Source: Bacillota bacterium
GTDB lineage: Bacteria > Bacillota > Bacilli > Alicyclobacillales > SLC66
Reading direction: 5' to 3'
Length of the DNA: 11,212 nucleotides
Assembly: GCA_021846145.1 (NCBI GenBank)
Contig: JAJZCJ010000089.1
Coordinates: 1 to 11,212, forward strand
Of the stretch, positions 1-8,073 are shown in pieces; the stretch's first letter is position 1; each line of letters starts with the position of its first letter. Below the pieces are notes generated by a model. That model was not told where the DNA came from. It did no database searches and saw nothing but the letters and a program-made list of their open reading frames with translations. The translations under genes and the position numbers were made by a program.

Positions 1-2
1 GC

Positions 3-2954
3 GGTAACGTTCTTAAAGAAGCAATTCTATCTGCCAGTCCATCATTATTTCAACAACTTCATAATGGTAAGGATAATATTCAAAGGGGCACCTCTACATG
101 GAATAAACAGGATCATACACTTGCCAAGTACATTCTAAGGGCAGGCGGACGTCCGACGCCATTCGCCGAACTAGCGGGTATTGCTCCGTTGCAATTATCG
201 GATCATACCGATGTTAAACTGGATACTTTAGACAAATACGTAAGAAAATCTCGAGCGGACTGTGAGTATGTACGGAAATTGGCTCGCAAAATGGAGTTAA
301 GTGCGTATGAGTTTTTAAGCTTTGTTACCAATCCATCCACACGTACCAAATGGTATCGATTGGAAATTTTAGTTGCTGCAAATCAACCGAAAAACAGTAT
401 TCGAAACACAACGCTTGTGGACGCTGTACTCCGTTATGCACGCATATCTCGTAGTTGGGAACAACTTGTTGATTTTATTTTTCAAATGTTTCCGGGGACG
501 GAATTAATAAAGGTTGAAAGTGTTCTTAAAACGCTTGTCGAACATGAATTCCTTTTATCTGATGCTAGGCCTTCTCTGTATCGTCCAGATCCCCTCGAAG
601 ATCTCCTTCAAAACTTTCATGAGGGTTCCATAGACCGAGAAAGTGAGTTGGGCGAAGACCTATGCGTTGCATCGGAAATGCAAAACCTGTTAAATCAAGC
701 TTCAAGTCTACCCATCGGTAAGGCTACAAACATTCTCAATCAAATCTTCTCACTCTCTAAAAACAAGGAAAATCGTCCGCAACATTATGTAGCGACAGAT
801 ACATCGATTGCCCTGAAGTCCAATTTTCTTTCCAAGGAAATAGTTCGTAGTTGCGATCAGGCTGCTAGGCTCCTTTTCAGGTTGAGTGCGCTGCCCCGAC
901 GTTATCCTTGGATAGTAAATTATCATCGTAAATTTATGGAACGATATACGTACGAGGAAATACCATTACTCGAGCTGATTGACGAAACTACTGGACTGGG
1001 GCTACCCGAAGGGTACTCAAGCTCCACACAATGGATTGAGCAGAACGAAGCCACTAGAAAACGTGATCGTGTGCTCTTAGAACTGGCTGGTATGGCAGTT
1101 CGGAAGGGCATAAGAGAGATTCATCTTGATGAATCACTGATTAAACAATTGGAGATTGATCCAGAATGGGAGCGAGGGCTTCCGAATTCACTGGATATGT
1201 TTGTCCAGATTGAGTATTCCACAAACAGTATTACTGAAAGAGAAGAGTCCCGAATTGTGGTTGCGCCTCGGGTTGGAGATACCCCGGCTTGGAAGTCCAT
1301 TGGACGTTTCTGTCATGTATTACCTGACGAAATCACATCAGAACTAAATGCTCACGCATTATGGGAGGAAAATTTAAATCCAGCCATCATTTTTTGTGAC
1401 TTAGCGTACGTTCCTACATCTGGACATGCGGCGAATGTGGCTCTGCGACCACGTGCTTACAGTTACGAACTTCCTATTAATTTGCAGCCATCATATGATG
1501 TTGACCGTACAATTTACGTGGAGGATATTATGGTTGGGGCATGGTTTGAAGGTCTATACCTTCGTGACAGAAAATCTGGGAAGAGGGTCATTTTGCGAAG
1601 TATGCATTTGTTAAACCCCACTATGGCTCCGGAAGTTTGCCGGATTCTTCAGGAAATATCTGAGGATGGAGTGGGTAAGGTTACTGGATTTGATTGGGGT
1701 GCAGCAAGATCGTTACCTTATCTGCCTCGTGTAGCAAGTGGAAATATTGTTCTGAGTTTGGCACGTTGGTTTGTGAGTTCAGATCTAAAACAGGATATGC
1801 CGTTTGAGGTATGGAAGGAACGATTTATACAATGGAAAATGGACTGGTCTCTCCCGAGTTTGGTGTTGCTGATTGATGAAGGCGACATGTACATTCCATT
1901 GGATTTGGAACTGATGAGCAATTTACTCTTGCTTCACAGGCATGTTACGTCGAAGAGAAATGCTCTTCGCAGCATTTCTCTTCAGGAGAATCTCGTGTCA
2001 CATTGGGTCAAGGACGCAGAGGGAAGAGATTATGTTGGAGAACTCATCGTTCCGTTGCTGGCGGTTAATCCCCGACCGGAACGAGTATGCTCAGCTGAGA
2101 ATCTGCCAGTAACGGGAAATAAAGATGAATTATCTAAGCCACCTGGAAGTGATTGGCTATTTTTCAAATTATACGGTGACAAGGAATACCAAGATGACCT
2201 TCTCATAGAGTTTGGAGAATTTGCACAACGAGAACTCGTCAGTTTCAACTGTCAGTGGTTTTTTGTGCGCTATATTGATCCTGTACCTCACATTCGACTA
2301 AGAATACATGGTGACCCTGGTACTTTGAATAAAGAAGTGTACCATAATATCTCCTTCTGGTTACGTAGTTACTTTTTAAACGGGCTGGTTTCAAGGATCA
2401 TGTTGGACACATATGACAGAGAAGTGCGGCGATACGGTGGCTTTAGGACAATGGATATATCCGAGGAATTCTTCCATTTAGATTCTAGGACAGTTATTCA
2501 GATACTCCAACATCAGCGATTGAAGAAAGTATTTGAAGATAAAGTTACTTTAGGTGTTATTTCTCTTCATTATTTTTTAACTCTGCTCGGGTTGACCGAG
2601 GAAGAAATCTGGAACTTCATCAGTACGGCTCAAGATGATCGCCAAGGACAGTATTCAAAAAGGGAAGCAGGTGACGCCTTCCGGAAGCGCCGCAGAGTGA
2701 TTATGAAGACACTTTTGGATAGGACAAGCCAAGATTTACTTGGCGCACCTAATCATTTATCTCAGTCTATACGGGAATTTTGTTCGCGAGTTTCTATAGA
2801 TGCGGAAGGCACTATCCAGAGATTATTGCCAAGTTTGGCGCACATGCATTTGAATCGCTTGGGAATCATGCCGTCGGACGAGGCGCAGGTATATCATCAT
2901 GTTGGGCGAGCATATGATGCACTTCGCCACGACAGTCGAGTTCAAGTGAGGTGA
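3..2954 (+). CDS. lanB: Class I lanthipeptide dehydratase LanB, 5'-truncated by the window edge
   Basis: LanB enzymes use glutamyl-tRNA to glutamylate Ser/Thr of a lanthipeptide precursor and then eliminate glutamate, giving dehydroalanine/dehydrobutyrine. The frame is open from base 3 (983 visible residues), so a TTG start at 189 would be wrong: residues before it include the family motif RAGGRPTPF at 138-164, whose R, R and T (codons 138, 150, 156) have the spacing of NisB Arg83, Arg87 and Thr89. That match suggests about 37 codons are missing upstream, for a total near 1,020 residues, the normal full LanB size. The N-terminal glutamylation domain runs to about base 2130. The C-terminal elimination domain (SpaB_C type) follows, with WFFVRYIDPVPHIRLR (about 2256-2303), DTYDREVRRYGG (about 2406-2441) and HMHLNR (2841-2858). 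Both domains on one chain plus an adjacent lanC point to a lanthipeptide, not a thiopeptide with split LanB. It ends in TGA and is coupled to lanC. Confidence 0.95.
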   Translation, partial: GNVLKEAILSASPSLFQQLHNGKDNIQRGTSTWNKQDHTLAKYILRAGGRPTPFAELAGIAPLQLSDHTDVKLDTLDKYVRKSRADCEYVRKLARKMELSAYEFLSFVTNPSTRTKWYRLEILVAANQPKNSIRNTTLVDAVLRYARISRSWEQLVDFIFQMFPGTELIKVESVLKTLVEHEFLLSDARPSLYRPDPLEDLLQNFHEGSIDRESELGEDLCVASEMQNLLNQASSLPIGKATNILNQIFSLSKNKENRPQHYVATDTSIALKSNFLSKEIVRSCDQAARLLFRLSALPRRYPWIVNYHRKFMERYTYEEIPLLELIDETTGLGLPEGYSSSTQWIEQNEATRKRDRVLLELAGMAVRKGIREIHLDESLIKQLEIDPEWERGLPNSLDMFVQIEYSTNSITEREESRIVVAPRVGDTPAWKSIGRFCHVLPDEITSELNAHALWEENLNPAIIFCDLAYVPTSGHAANVALRPRAYSYELPINLQPSYDVDRTIYVEDIMVGAWFEGLYLRDRKSGKRVILRSMHLLNPTMAPEVCRILQEISEDGVGKVTGFDWGAARSLPYLPRVASGNIVLSLARWFVSSDLKQDMPFEVWKERFIQWKMDWSLPSLVLLIDEGDMYIPLDLELMSNLLLLHRHVTSKRNALRSISLQENLVSHWVKDAEGRDYVGELIVPLLAVNPRPERVCSAENLPVTGNKDELSKPPGSDWLFFKLYGDKEYQDDLLIEFGEFAQRELVSFNCQWFFVRYIDPVPHIRLRIHGDPGTLNKEVYHNISFWLRSYFLNGLVSRIMLDTYDREVRRYGGFRTMDISEEFFHLDSRTVIQILQHQRLKKVFEDKVTLGVISLHYFLTLLGLTEEEIWNFISTAQDDRQGQYSKREAGDAFRKRRRVIMKTLLDRTSQDLLGAPNHLSQSIREFCSRVSIDAEGTIQRLLPSLAHMHLNRLGIMPSDEAQVYHHVGRAYDALRHDSRVQVR

Positions 2955-2960
2955 GTATAA

Positions 2961-4295
2961 ATGCATGTGGGGTCTACTTATGTAGATAGCGGTAACCAAG
3001 ATCAAATGGAACAAACGCACCAGGTTCAGGCTAGACAAATCGCTCGAGATGTAATGGTTCGTCTCGCCGAGGATGATCGTTTATGTCAAAGCATTGAACG
3101 CGCTAAGGAACAATCGTTAGGTAGGCTGCAATGGCTACCAATGTCTGTTGGCTATGGCGATGCCGGATTAGTAATCGCTTATAGTGTACTTTCTAGACAA
3201 GAACCTAATGCAGGTTGGGAACATGTGGCACATCGTTATTTGGAGCGAGCGATTCGTTCGTACGAAGTTATGGGATCTAGACTAGGTTCTGGGCTTTTTT
3301 CGGGATTAAGCGGTCTTTTGTTTGCTACGCACTATGCATCAGACTCAAGACGACGCTATGGAAGTACTCTTAATGTGCTTGAAGACCATATTATTGCAAG
3401 GATAAAACAATGGCCCTATTCAATGGAACAGACGGAGATCCCTGTCGAAGCCTATGATCTGGTGTCAGGGGCAACTGGAATCGCAGCATGTCTACTCAGT
3501 GTTTACGAGGAAGGAGGACATGAACACGATACATTGATGGATGTTCTGGATTGGATAATTGGTCGAGCACTTAAGGGACCGATAGGATTTTGCGTCTCCC
3601 CCGAAGATGCTCACATATATATGCCATACGCTAAAACGGCTGTGGTTAACTTTGGCATGGCGCACGGTATTCCAGGGATTATTGCAGTATTAGCACTGGC
3701 TAAGATTGGGGGGATTCAAAGGTCGGGTCTTGACGATACGATAAAACGTCTCAGTAACTGGGTGGCATCATTGATAGATTCTAATACGAAAACGGGTTGG
3801 ATGGTTCCATATTCAGCAAGAGTTGAGGAAGATGGCGTGATAAGCGACCCGAAAATCGCTAGAGTTGCATGGTGTTATGGTTTACCGGGTATCGCACGAG
3901 CCCTCTGGCTTGCGGGCGAAGCACTGGGTGATCGGAATGCACAGCGCTTTAGTGAAGATGCGCTATGTGCCGCAGTAGAACAAATGACAGTTGATATCAG
4001 TAGTTACTCACCTACCTTTTGCCATGGGCTTGCAGGTGTATTGAGAATTGTGCAGGTATTTGCTAAAAATACTGGCGATAAAAGATTTGACCGCTTATCG
4101 GCAACTTTAACTGATGCAGTGATATCTGCATACACACCAGAAACTCTCTTAGGATTTCGGGCTCGGGAGGACGATAACACAATAGTGGACAATTCTGGAT
4201 TGTTGAACGGATCGATTGGAACTGCGCTTGTTCTGTTATCAGGCAACGAACCAAATAGGGCGTTAGGATGGGACAGGGTTTTTTTGTTGAATTAA
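2961..4295 (+). CDS. lanC: Lanthipeptide cyclase LanC
   Basis: LanC is a zinc enzyme that adds Cys thiols of the dehydrated precursor to dehydro residues, forming the (methyl)lanthionine rings. The 444-residue protein is full length for the family (about 400-450). It shows the repeated Gly-rich toroid motifs: GLSGLL (115-120), DLVSGATGI (166-174), AHGIPG (234-239), WCYGLPG (304-310), CHGLAG (354-359) and GLLNGSIG (413-420). By motif, the zinc ligands are Cys305, Cys354 and His355 (NisC Cys284, Cys330, His331), and Asp166, His235 and Arg301 match NisC catalytic Asp141, His212 and Arg280, so the enzyme should be active. AGGTGA at 2949-2954, overlapping the lanB stop, is a suitable ribosome site 6 bases before this ATG and suggests translational coupling. 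ATG at 3006 is an alternative start without as good a site. Cytoplasmic; probably works in a complex with LanB and LanT, as in nisin and subtilin systems. Confidence 0.95.
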   Translation: MHVGSTYVDSGNQDQMEQTHQVQARQIARDVMVRLAEDDRLCQSIERAKEQSLGRLQWLPMSVGYGDAGLVIAYSVLSRQEPNAGWEHVAHRYLERAIRSYEVMGSRLGSGLFSGLSGLLFATHYASDSRRRYGSTLNVLEDHIIARIKQWPYSMEQTEIPVEAYDLVSGATGIAACLLSVYEEGGHEHDTLMDVLDWIIGRALKGPIGFCVSPEDAHIYMPYAKTAVVNFGMAHGIPGIIAVLALAKIGGIQRSGLDDTIKRLSNWVASLIDSNTKTGWMVPYSARVEEDGVISDPKIARVAWCYGLPGIARALWLAGEALGDRNAQRFSEDALCAAVEQMTVDISSYSPTFCHGLAGVLRIVQVFAKNTGDKRFDRLSATLTDAVISAYTPETLLGFRAREDDNTIVDNSGLLNGSIGTALVLLSGNEPNRALGWDRVFLLN

Positions 4296-4313
4296 GCAGG
4301 TATGGTGTTAGTC

Positions 4314-4370
4314 CAACTTTCGATTCGAGATGCTCTCAAGCCTTGCTGTACAAGGAAAGTTGATTTTTTT
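4314..4370 (+). terminator. Probable rho-independent terminator after lanBC
   Basis: CAACTTTC (4314-4321) and GAAAGTTG (4355-4362) are exact reverse complements and are followed by A and seven T residues (4364-4370). The 33-base loop can itself fold (CTTG 4342-4345 with CAAG 4351-4354). The stem is AT-rich and the loop is long, so the terminator may be weak or leaky. Confidence 0.5.
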
Positions 4371-4489
4371 CGGGCACTACAAGTGAGGATTTTCCAGTGT
4401 GAGGATGAGAAAATGGAGCTACGATTAGTATGAACAGTTGCAACGCGGTTGTCAAATGGAATGATATCCCACGGGGATGGATTTTGGTC

Positions 4490-4518
4490 ACTACAATCGT
4501 AAAACTAAACGGTATAAT
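4490..4518 (+). promoter_or_regulatory. Possible promoter for lanT-lanFEG
   Basis: A perfect -10 box TATAAT (4513-4518) lies 17 bases after a poor -35 box ACTACA (4490-4495, 3 of 6 matches). Transcription would start near 4525, leaving a leader of about 110 bases before lanT. The poor -35 would fit an activator-dependent promoter, but no operator could be identified. Confidence 0.35.
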
Positions 4519-4622
4519 GTGGGTTTATGTTCTCATTTTGGTCGAAAATTTCCTGTTATGTGGTTAAAACGTAACTTGGAAAACGAAAGTTGGGTTAGGT
4601 TAATTGTTGACATAACGAATTG

Positions 4623-4630
4623 AGAAGGAG
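4623..4630 (+). promoter_or_regulatory. Strong ribosome binding site of lanT
   Basis: AGAAGGAG ends 5 bases before ATG at 4636 and fixes that start. It is one of the strongest sites in the window. Confidence 0.7.
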
Positions 4631-4635
4631 CATTC

Positions 4636-6498
4636 ATGAAGATTCGGGATTTATGGTTATCCTTGCGGCCTGTTATAAAAAATACATTCTTAAGTGGACA
4701 CGATGAACCTAACGGGCAGCCGCTCTATCGAATAGTTTGGCGCGTCGGTCGTTTGATATGGAGGATTAGTCCATGGTACGTAACCATGTTGATAACCTTA
4801 GAGATTTCTGCAGGGCTCATACCTGTCTTTCAGTTGTATTTGCTAAAGCTTGTTATGAATGGTTTCTCTTCTTATCTTCGGACAGGCAACGCTGATGATC
4901 TTAATGGCGTTGTCCTTCTTGTTTCCTTACAGGCTGCCAGCGGTTTATTAGCAAGCGGAATGGGGCTGTTGATGAACCGCTATCGCGTTCTTCTGAACCT
5001 ACTGATTGAAAATACGGCTTCATCTGAGGTGCTAGTTCACGCAAATTCAGCTCCGCTTTCTTGGTTTGAGGACAGCTCGTTTTACGATGCGTTACAAAGA
5101 GCGGTTCAAGCAAGCAATGGGCGAGCCATGGAACTTTTGAGGAATATGTTTCAGGCGATCCGGTCGGTTGTCGTCGTAGGGTCATACCTACTTTTGTTAT
5201 GGAGTCTTGGGTGGTGGGTATCGCCGCTACTCTTTATAGCGGCATTACCGGGCATAATTGTGCAAAATAGGTACGAACGGAAACTCTACGAGGTTAGTCG
5301 AGAACTGACTCCTCTTGATCGAGAACGAAGTTATTTTTCATACATACTTGAATCCGATTGGCTTATTCATGAAATTAAGCTATTTAATATTGGACCTTAT
5401 TTTTTGGGGCGTTATAGAGCGTTGTTCGATTTAATATTTAGTAGACGTAAACATGTCGTAAACGCGGGTACATTGTATAGTATTATCGCTCAACTAATCG
5501 GTATGGTGGGCATTGTATTCGTAATGATATATGTTCTCCTTCTGACAGCTACACATCATAAGTTTACCATTGGTGATTTTTCTATGTATACGGGAGCTGT
5601 CGTTCAGTTTGCCGCAAGTCTGTATGCTCTTTCCGTAAGTGTTGCAGGTGCGTATAAGGCTGCCCTTTTCTTCGGAAATCTGGTGGAGTTCATTGATACG
5701 TCAGTCAGCGAAGGAGAATTGGGGGCGAATGATTGGACGGAAGAGATTCGATTCATCGAATTTCAGTCTGTGGGTTATCGGTATTCGGGAAGAACTCAGG
5801 ACGCTCTGTCTGATATCTGCTTTACCGCCCACCAAGGTCAGATTTTGGCCATTGTAGGAGCTAACGGTTCAGGGAAAACAACATTATCCAAACTTATATT
5901 GCATTTGTATCGACCTACATCCGGACGAATTTTTTTGAATGGAAAGGATTCTATTGGGTATAGTGTCGAATCTATTCATCGCCAAATGACGGCGGTATTT
6001 CAAAAGTTTGGTCACTATGAACTGTCGGCACGAGAGAATGTGACAATCGGTCGAATTGAACGAACTGATTTCAGTGATTTGAGCAACGTTCTTATTGCAG
6101 CAGGTGCCGAGGAAGTTGTATCACAACTTCCTCGGGGGCTTGATACTCGTCTAGGAAAATGGTTTTCTGACGGCGTTCAAATCAGCACAGGGCAGTGGCA
6201 GAGGCTCGCGCTCGCCAGAGCGTTGCAACGTGATGGTGCAATATTTGTCATGGATGAACCCACATCTGGTGCCGATGTGAACGCAGAGGAACATTTATTT
6301 AAGGAGCTAAGGCTCTATGCGAAAAACCGCATTATGATCGTTATAACTCATCGTATGTCGTTGGCTTGTAAGGCAGATCGGATTGTTGTACTTGACAATG
6401 GATGTATGGTGGAAGAGGGGGCTCCGAATGAACTGCTTGCTAAAGGCGGACGATTCAGCAAGCAATATGCCATTGAAATGGAGCAAAGGGAGCTATAG
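4636..6498 (+). CDS. lanT: Lanthipeptide ABC exporter LanT (no peptidase domain)
   Basis: This 620-residue half-transporter would work as a homodimer that exports the modified peptide. An N-terminal membrane domain (about 45-330; clear hydrophobic helices near 55-77, 180-205 and 285-315) precedes one ATPase domain. That domain has Walker A GANGSGKTT (408-416), a Q-loop in TAVFQKFG, a signature ISTGQWQ (516-522) with Thr where LSGGQ has Gly, Walker B IFVMDEP (536-542, Glu541) and the H-loop His572. The N-terminus lacks the C39 cysteine peptidase of class II LanT proteins, so it resembles NisT/SpaT (about 600 residues) and exports peptide with the leader still attached. It sits behind a probable terminator and its own promoter candidate, separate from lanBC. 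Linkage to lanC and lanFEG supports the lantibiotic role over a generic multidrug exporter. Confidence 0.9.
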   Translation: MKIRDLWLSLRPVIKNTFLSGHDEPNGQPLYRIVWRVGRLIWRISPWYVTMLITLEISAGLIPVFQLYLLKLVMNGFSSYLRTGNADDLNGVVLLVSLQAASGLLASGMGLLMNRYRVLLNLLIENTASSEVLVHANSAPLSWFEDSSFYDALQRAVQASNGRAMELLRNMFQAIRSVVVVGSYLLLLWSLGWWVSPLLFIAALPGIIVQNRYERKLYEVSRELTPLDRERSYFSYILESDWLIHEIKLFNIGPYFLGRYRALFDLIFSRRKHVVNAGTLYSIIAQLIGMVGIVFVMIYVLLLTATHHKFTIGDFSMYTGAVVQFAASLYALSVSVAGAYKAALFFGNLVEFIDTSVSEGELGANDWTEEIRFIEFQSVGYRYSGRTQDALSDICFTAHQGQILAIVGANGSGKTTLSKLILHLYRPTSGRIFLNGKDSIGYSVESIHRQMTAVFQKFGHYELSARENVTIGRIERTDFSDLSNVLIAAGAEEVVSQLPRGLDTRLGKWFSDGVQISTGQWQRLALARALQRDGAIFVMDEPTSGADVNAEEHLFKELRLYAKNRIMIVITHRMSLACKADRIVVLDNGCMVEEGAPNELLAKGGRFSKQYAIEMEQREL

Positions 6499-6591
6499 AC
6501 AGTAGTGTATCACACAAATGGATTATTATGTATAAAATCTGTATGTTGTGCATTCTCTATTTTATCGCATAGCGGAAAGGAAGATAGGAAC

Positions 6592-7323
6592 ATGGAATGG
6601 GTTATAGAAACTAGGCAGTTGACAAAACGTTTTAAGCGGCAAGTAGCCGTTGCGGATGTGAACCTTCGTGTACCTGAAGGAAGAGTCTATGGATTACTTG
6701 GTCCAAACGGTGCTGGCAAGACAACGCTACTAAAAATGCTTGTCGGTCTATTGCACCCTACATCTGGGGATATTTCGTTGTTTCAGGAATTGTGGAAACG
6801 TTCAAACCTATCCTCTGTTGGAGCGCTAATTGAAAGCCCAAGCTTATATGGACACCTGACTGGACGGGAAAATCTTGAGATTCATCGTCGACTATTGGGA
6901 CTTCCGAAAGATCGGTTAGATGAGGTTTTGCGAATCGTCGGCTTACTCGATGTAGCAAAGAAGAAGAAGGCGTCCACATACTCTCTGGGGATGAAACAGC
7001 GCTTGGGTATTGCTATTGCTTTGCTTAATCATCCTCAATTGCTCATTCTCGATGAACCGACCAATGGACTCGATCCTATTGGCATCCGCGAGATGCGAAG
7101 CTTGATTAGTTCTTTCATGAATCAGGGGATTACGGTTATTGTTTCGAGCCATATCCTATCTGAAGTGGCTCAAATGGTTACCGATGTGGGGATTTTGAGT
7201 GAGGGTCGACTTCAGTATCAAGGTTCTTTAGAGGAGCTCATGCAAGAAGGCGACGGGAAAGAAGATCTGGAAGATATCTTCTTTCGGTTTGTTTCTAGTC
7301 AGGAAAGAGGCGATACCAAATGA
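6592..7323 (+). CDS. lanF: Lantibiotic immunity ABC transporter ATPase LanF
   Basis: ATP-binding subunit of the LanFEG transporter, which removes the producer's own lantibiotic from its membrane. I place the start at ATG 6592 (243 residues), after the purine-rich site GGAAAGGAAG (6574-6583). The frame is open back to a GTG at 6505, but those 29 extra residues match nothing in the family. Motifs: Walker A GPNGAGKTT (37-45), signature SLGMKQR (131-137), Walker B LILDEP (151-156, Glu155) and H-loop His187. Where most ABC ATPases have the Q-loop glutamine, this protein has Glu81 in IESPSLYG, the E-loop known from LanF proteins; this separates it from general ABC-2 ATPases. It lies 93 bases after lanT, in which I see no clear terminator, and overlaps lanE by 4 bases (ATGA), implying coupled translation and a fixed subunit ratio. 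Confidence 0.92.
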   Translation: MEWVIETRQLTKRFKRQVAVADVNLRVPEGRVYGLLGPNGAGKTTLLKMLVGLLHPTSGDISLFQELWKRSNLSSVGALIESPSLYGHLTGRENLEIHRRLLGLPKDRLDEVLRIVGLLDVAKKKKASTYSLGMKQRLGIAIALLNHPQLLILDEPTNGLDPIGIREMRSLISSFMNQGITVIVSSHILSEVAQMVTDVGILSEGRLQYQGSLEELMQEGDGKEDLEDIFFRFVSSQERGDTK

Positions 7324-8069
7324 ACCAGGAGTTCGCTGCTGAGTGGATCAAGTATCGTAGAACGCTCACATGGTGGATAATTGTGTGCTGGCCATTGCTG
7401 CTAGTATTGGCGGAAGCCGTTCTAATGCCTTCGGACCATATATGGAGCACAAAGTTGATGAATACATTCAACTGGTGGTCCATCATAGGCATGTCAATCA
7501 TGGTGACGCTTTTGGCGGAACTTTCGCAGTTCTACGAAAGGCGGTCGAACAGTTGGAACGTACTCTGCACCCGTTCCATTCGTCCAAGTAGGTTATATCT
7601 CGCGAAGTATTTAGTTGTGGCGATTCAACTCCTGGTAGCGAGCGTGCTGTTTGGCACATATGTGGTGTTGGTGAATTTCTTGTTCTGGGGTCTTCCTAAT
7701 AGTGTTCCATGGGGCGAACTAATAGAGGGCCTCGTGTTCGTATGGATTGCAGTACTTCCTCAGCTTGCTATCATGTTGTGGCTGGCCGTCCGTGTGAGTC
7801 TGGGTTTGGCCGTGGGTTGGGGGTTTATTGGCATGTTTGTAGGAATGATAGTTGCAGAAAAACCCTACTGGTTCATCATGCCTTGGGCTTGGTCCGGACG
7901 TATCCTAATGCCTATTTTTGGATTCAACATCAACGGATTACCATTACAAAAAGGGAGTGTTTTCTGGAATCAGGACGTTATTTTTGTGGGTCTCATCCTC
8001 AGTGTTGTTGTAACTGCAATTGTTGTGACATTAAGCGCATTTTTGTTTGAACGTCGGGAGGTTAAGTAA
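7320..8069 (+). CDS. lanE: Lantibiotic immunity ABC transporter permease LanE
   Basis: First membrane subunit of the immunity transporter, 249 residues with about six hydrophobic helices (near 17-37, 53-68, 97-122, 140-158, 160-183 and 223-242). The short N-terminus before helix 1 carries EWIKYRRT (8-15), and a charged stretch after helix 2 (YERRSNSW, about 72-79) is followed by a basic segment, the usual layout of the MutE/EpiE/MutG family of about 250 residues. Its ATG lies in the lanF stop (ATGA 7320-7323), with GGAAAGAGG just upstream as ribosome site. The name LanE rests on gene order (F-E-G); LanE and LanG are paralogues and hard to separate by eye. It would dimerise with LanG and pair with two LanF subunits. 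Confidence 0.85.
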   Translation: MNQEFAAEWIKYRRTLTWWIIVCWPLLLVLAEAVLMPSDHIWSTKLMNTFNWWSIIGMSIMVTLLAELSQFYERRSNSWNVLCTRSIRPSRLYLAKYLVVAIQLLVASVLFGTYVVLVNFLFWGLPNSVPWGELIEGLVFVWIAVLPQLAIMLWLAVRVSLGLAVGWGFIGMFVGMIVAEKPYWFIMPWAWSGRILMPIFGFNINGLPLQKGSVFWNQDVIFVGLILSVVVTAIVVTLSAFLFERREVK

Positions 8070-8073
8070 CGAT

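Larger units (their letters stand above)
4296..4635. other. lanC-lanT intergenic region
   Basis: This 340-base gap divides the modification genes from the export and immunity genes. It contains a stem with a T tract just behind lanC and a perfect TATAAT further down, both listed separately. Two short open frames overlap in ATGA (4302-4433, 43 codons; 4430-4567, 45 codons), but neither looks like a lanthipeptide precursor: there is no FNLD-type leader motif and no Ser/Thr/Cys-rich core. A 7-bp inverted repeat, GTTATGT (4555-4561) with ACATAAC (4610-4616), lies in the presumed lanT leader just before its ribosome site. Confidence 0.6.

Noticed and set aside
923..2248. Several minus-strand frames of 60-75 codons inside lanB
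   Set aside because: Antisense shadows without ribosome sites or recognisable motifs, lying over strongly conserved LanB sequence.
4302..4433. 43-codon ORF with a Cys-Cys pair behind lanC, considered as lanA
   Set aside because: No FNLD-type leader motif, few Ser/Thr near the Cys residues, a ribosome-like AGG only one base before the ATG, and it runs through the terminator stem.
4430..4567. 45-codon hydrophobic ORF overlapping the previous one in ATGA
   Set aside because: Poor ribosome site spacing, spans the candidate lanT promoter, and no resemblance to a precursor or immunity peptide that I recognise.
6505..6591. GTG start extending lanF by 29 residues
   Set aside because: The added residues are Cys-rich and unlike the family, and the ribosome site lies just before ATG 6592.
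8047..8073. TTG start for lanG
   Set aside because: It precedes the GGGAGG site and overlaps lanE; the family N-terminus fits ATG 8074.
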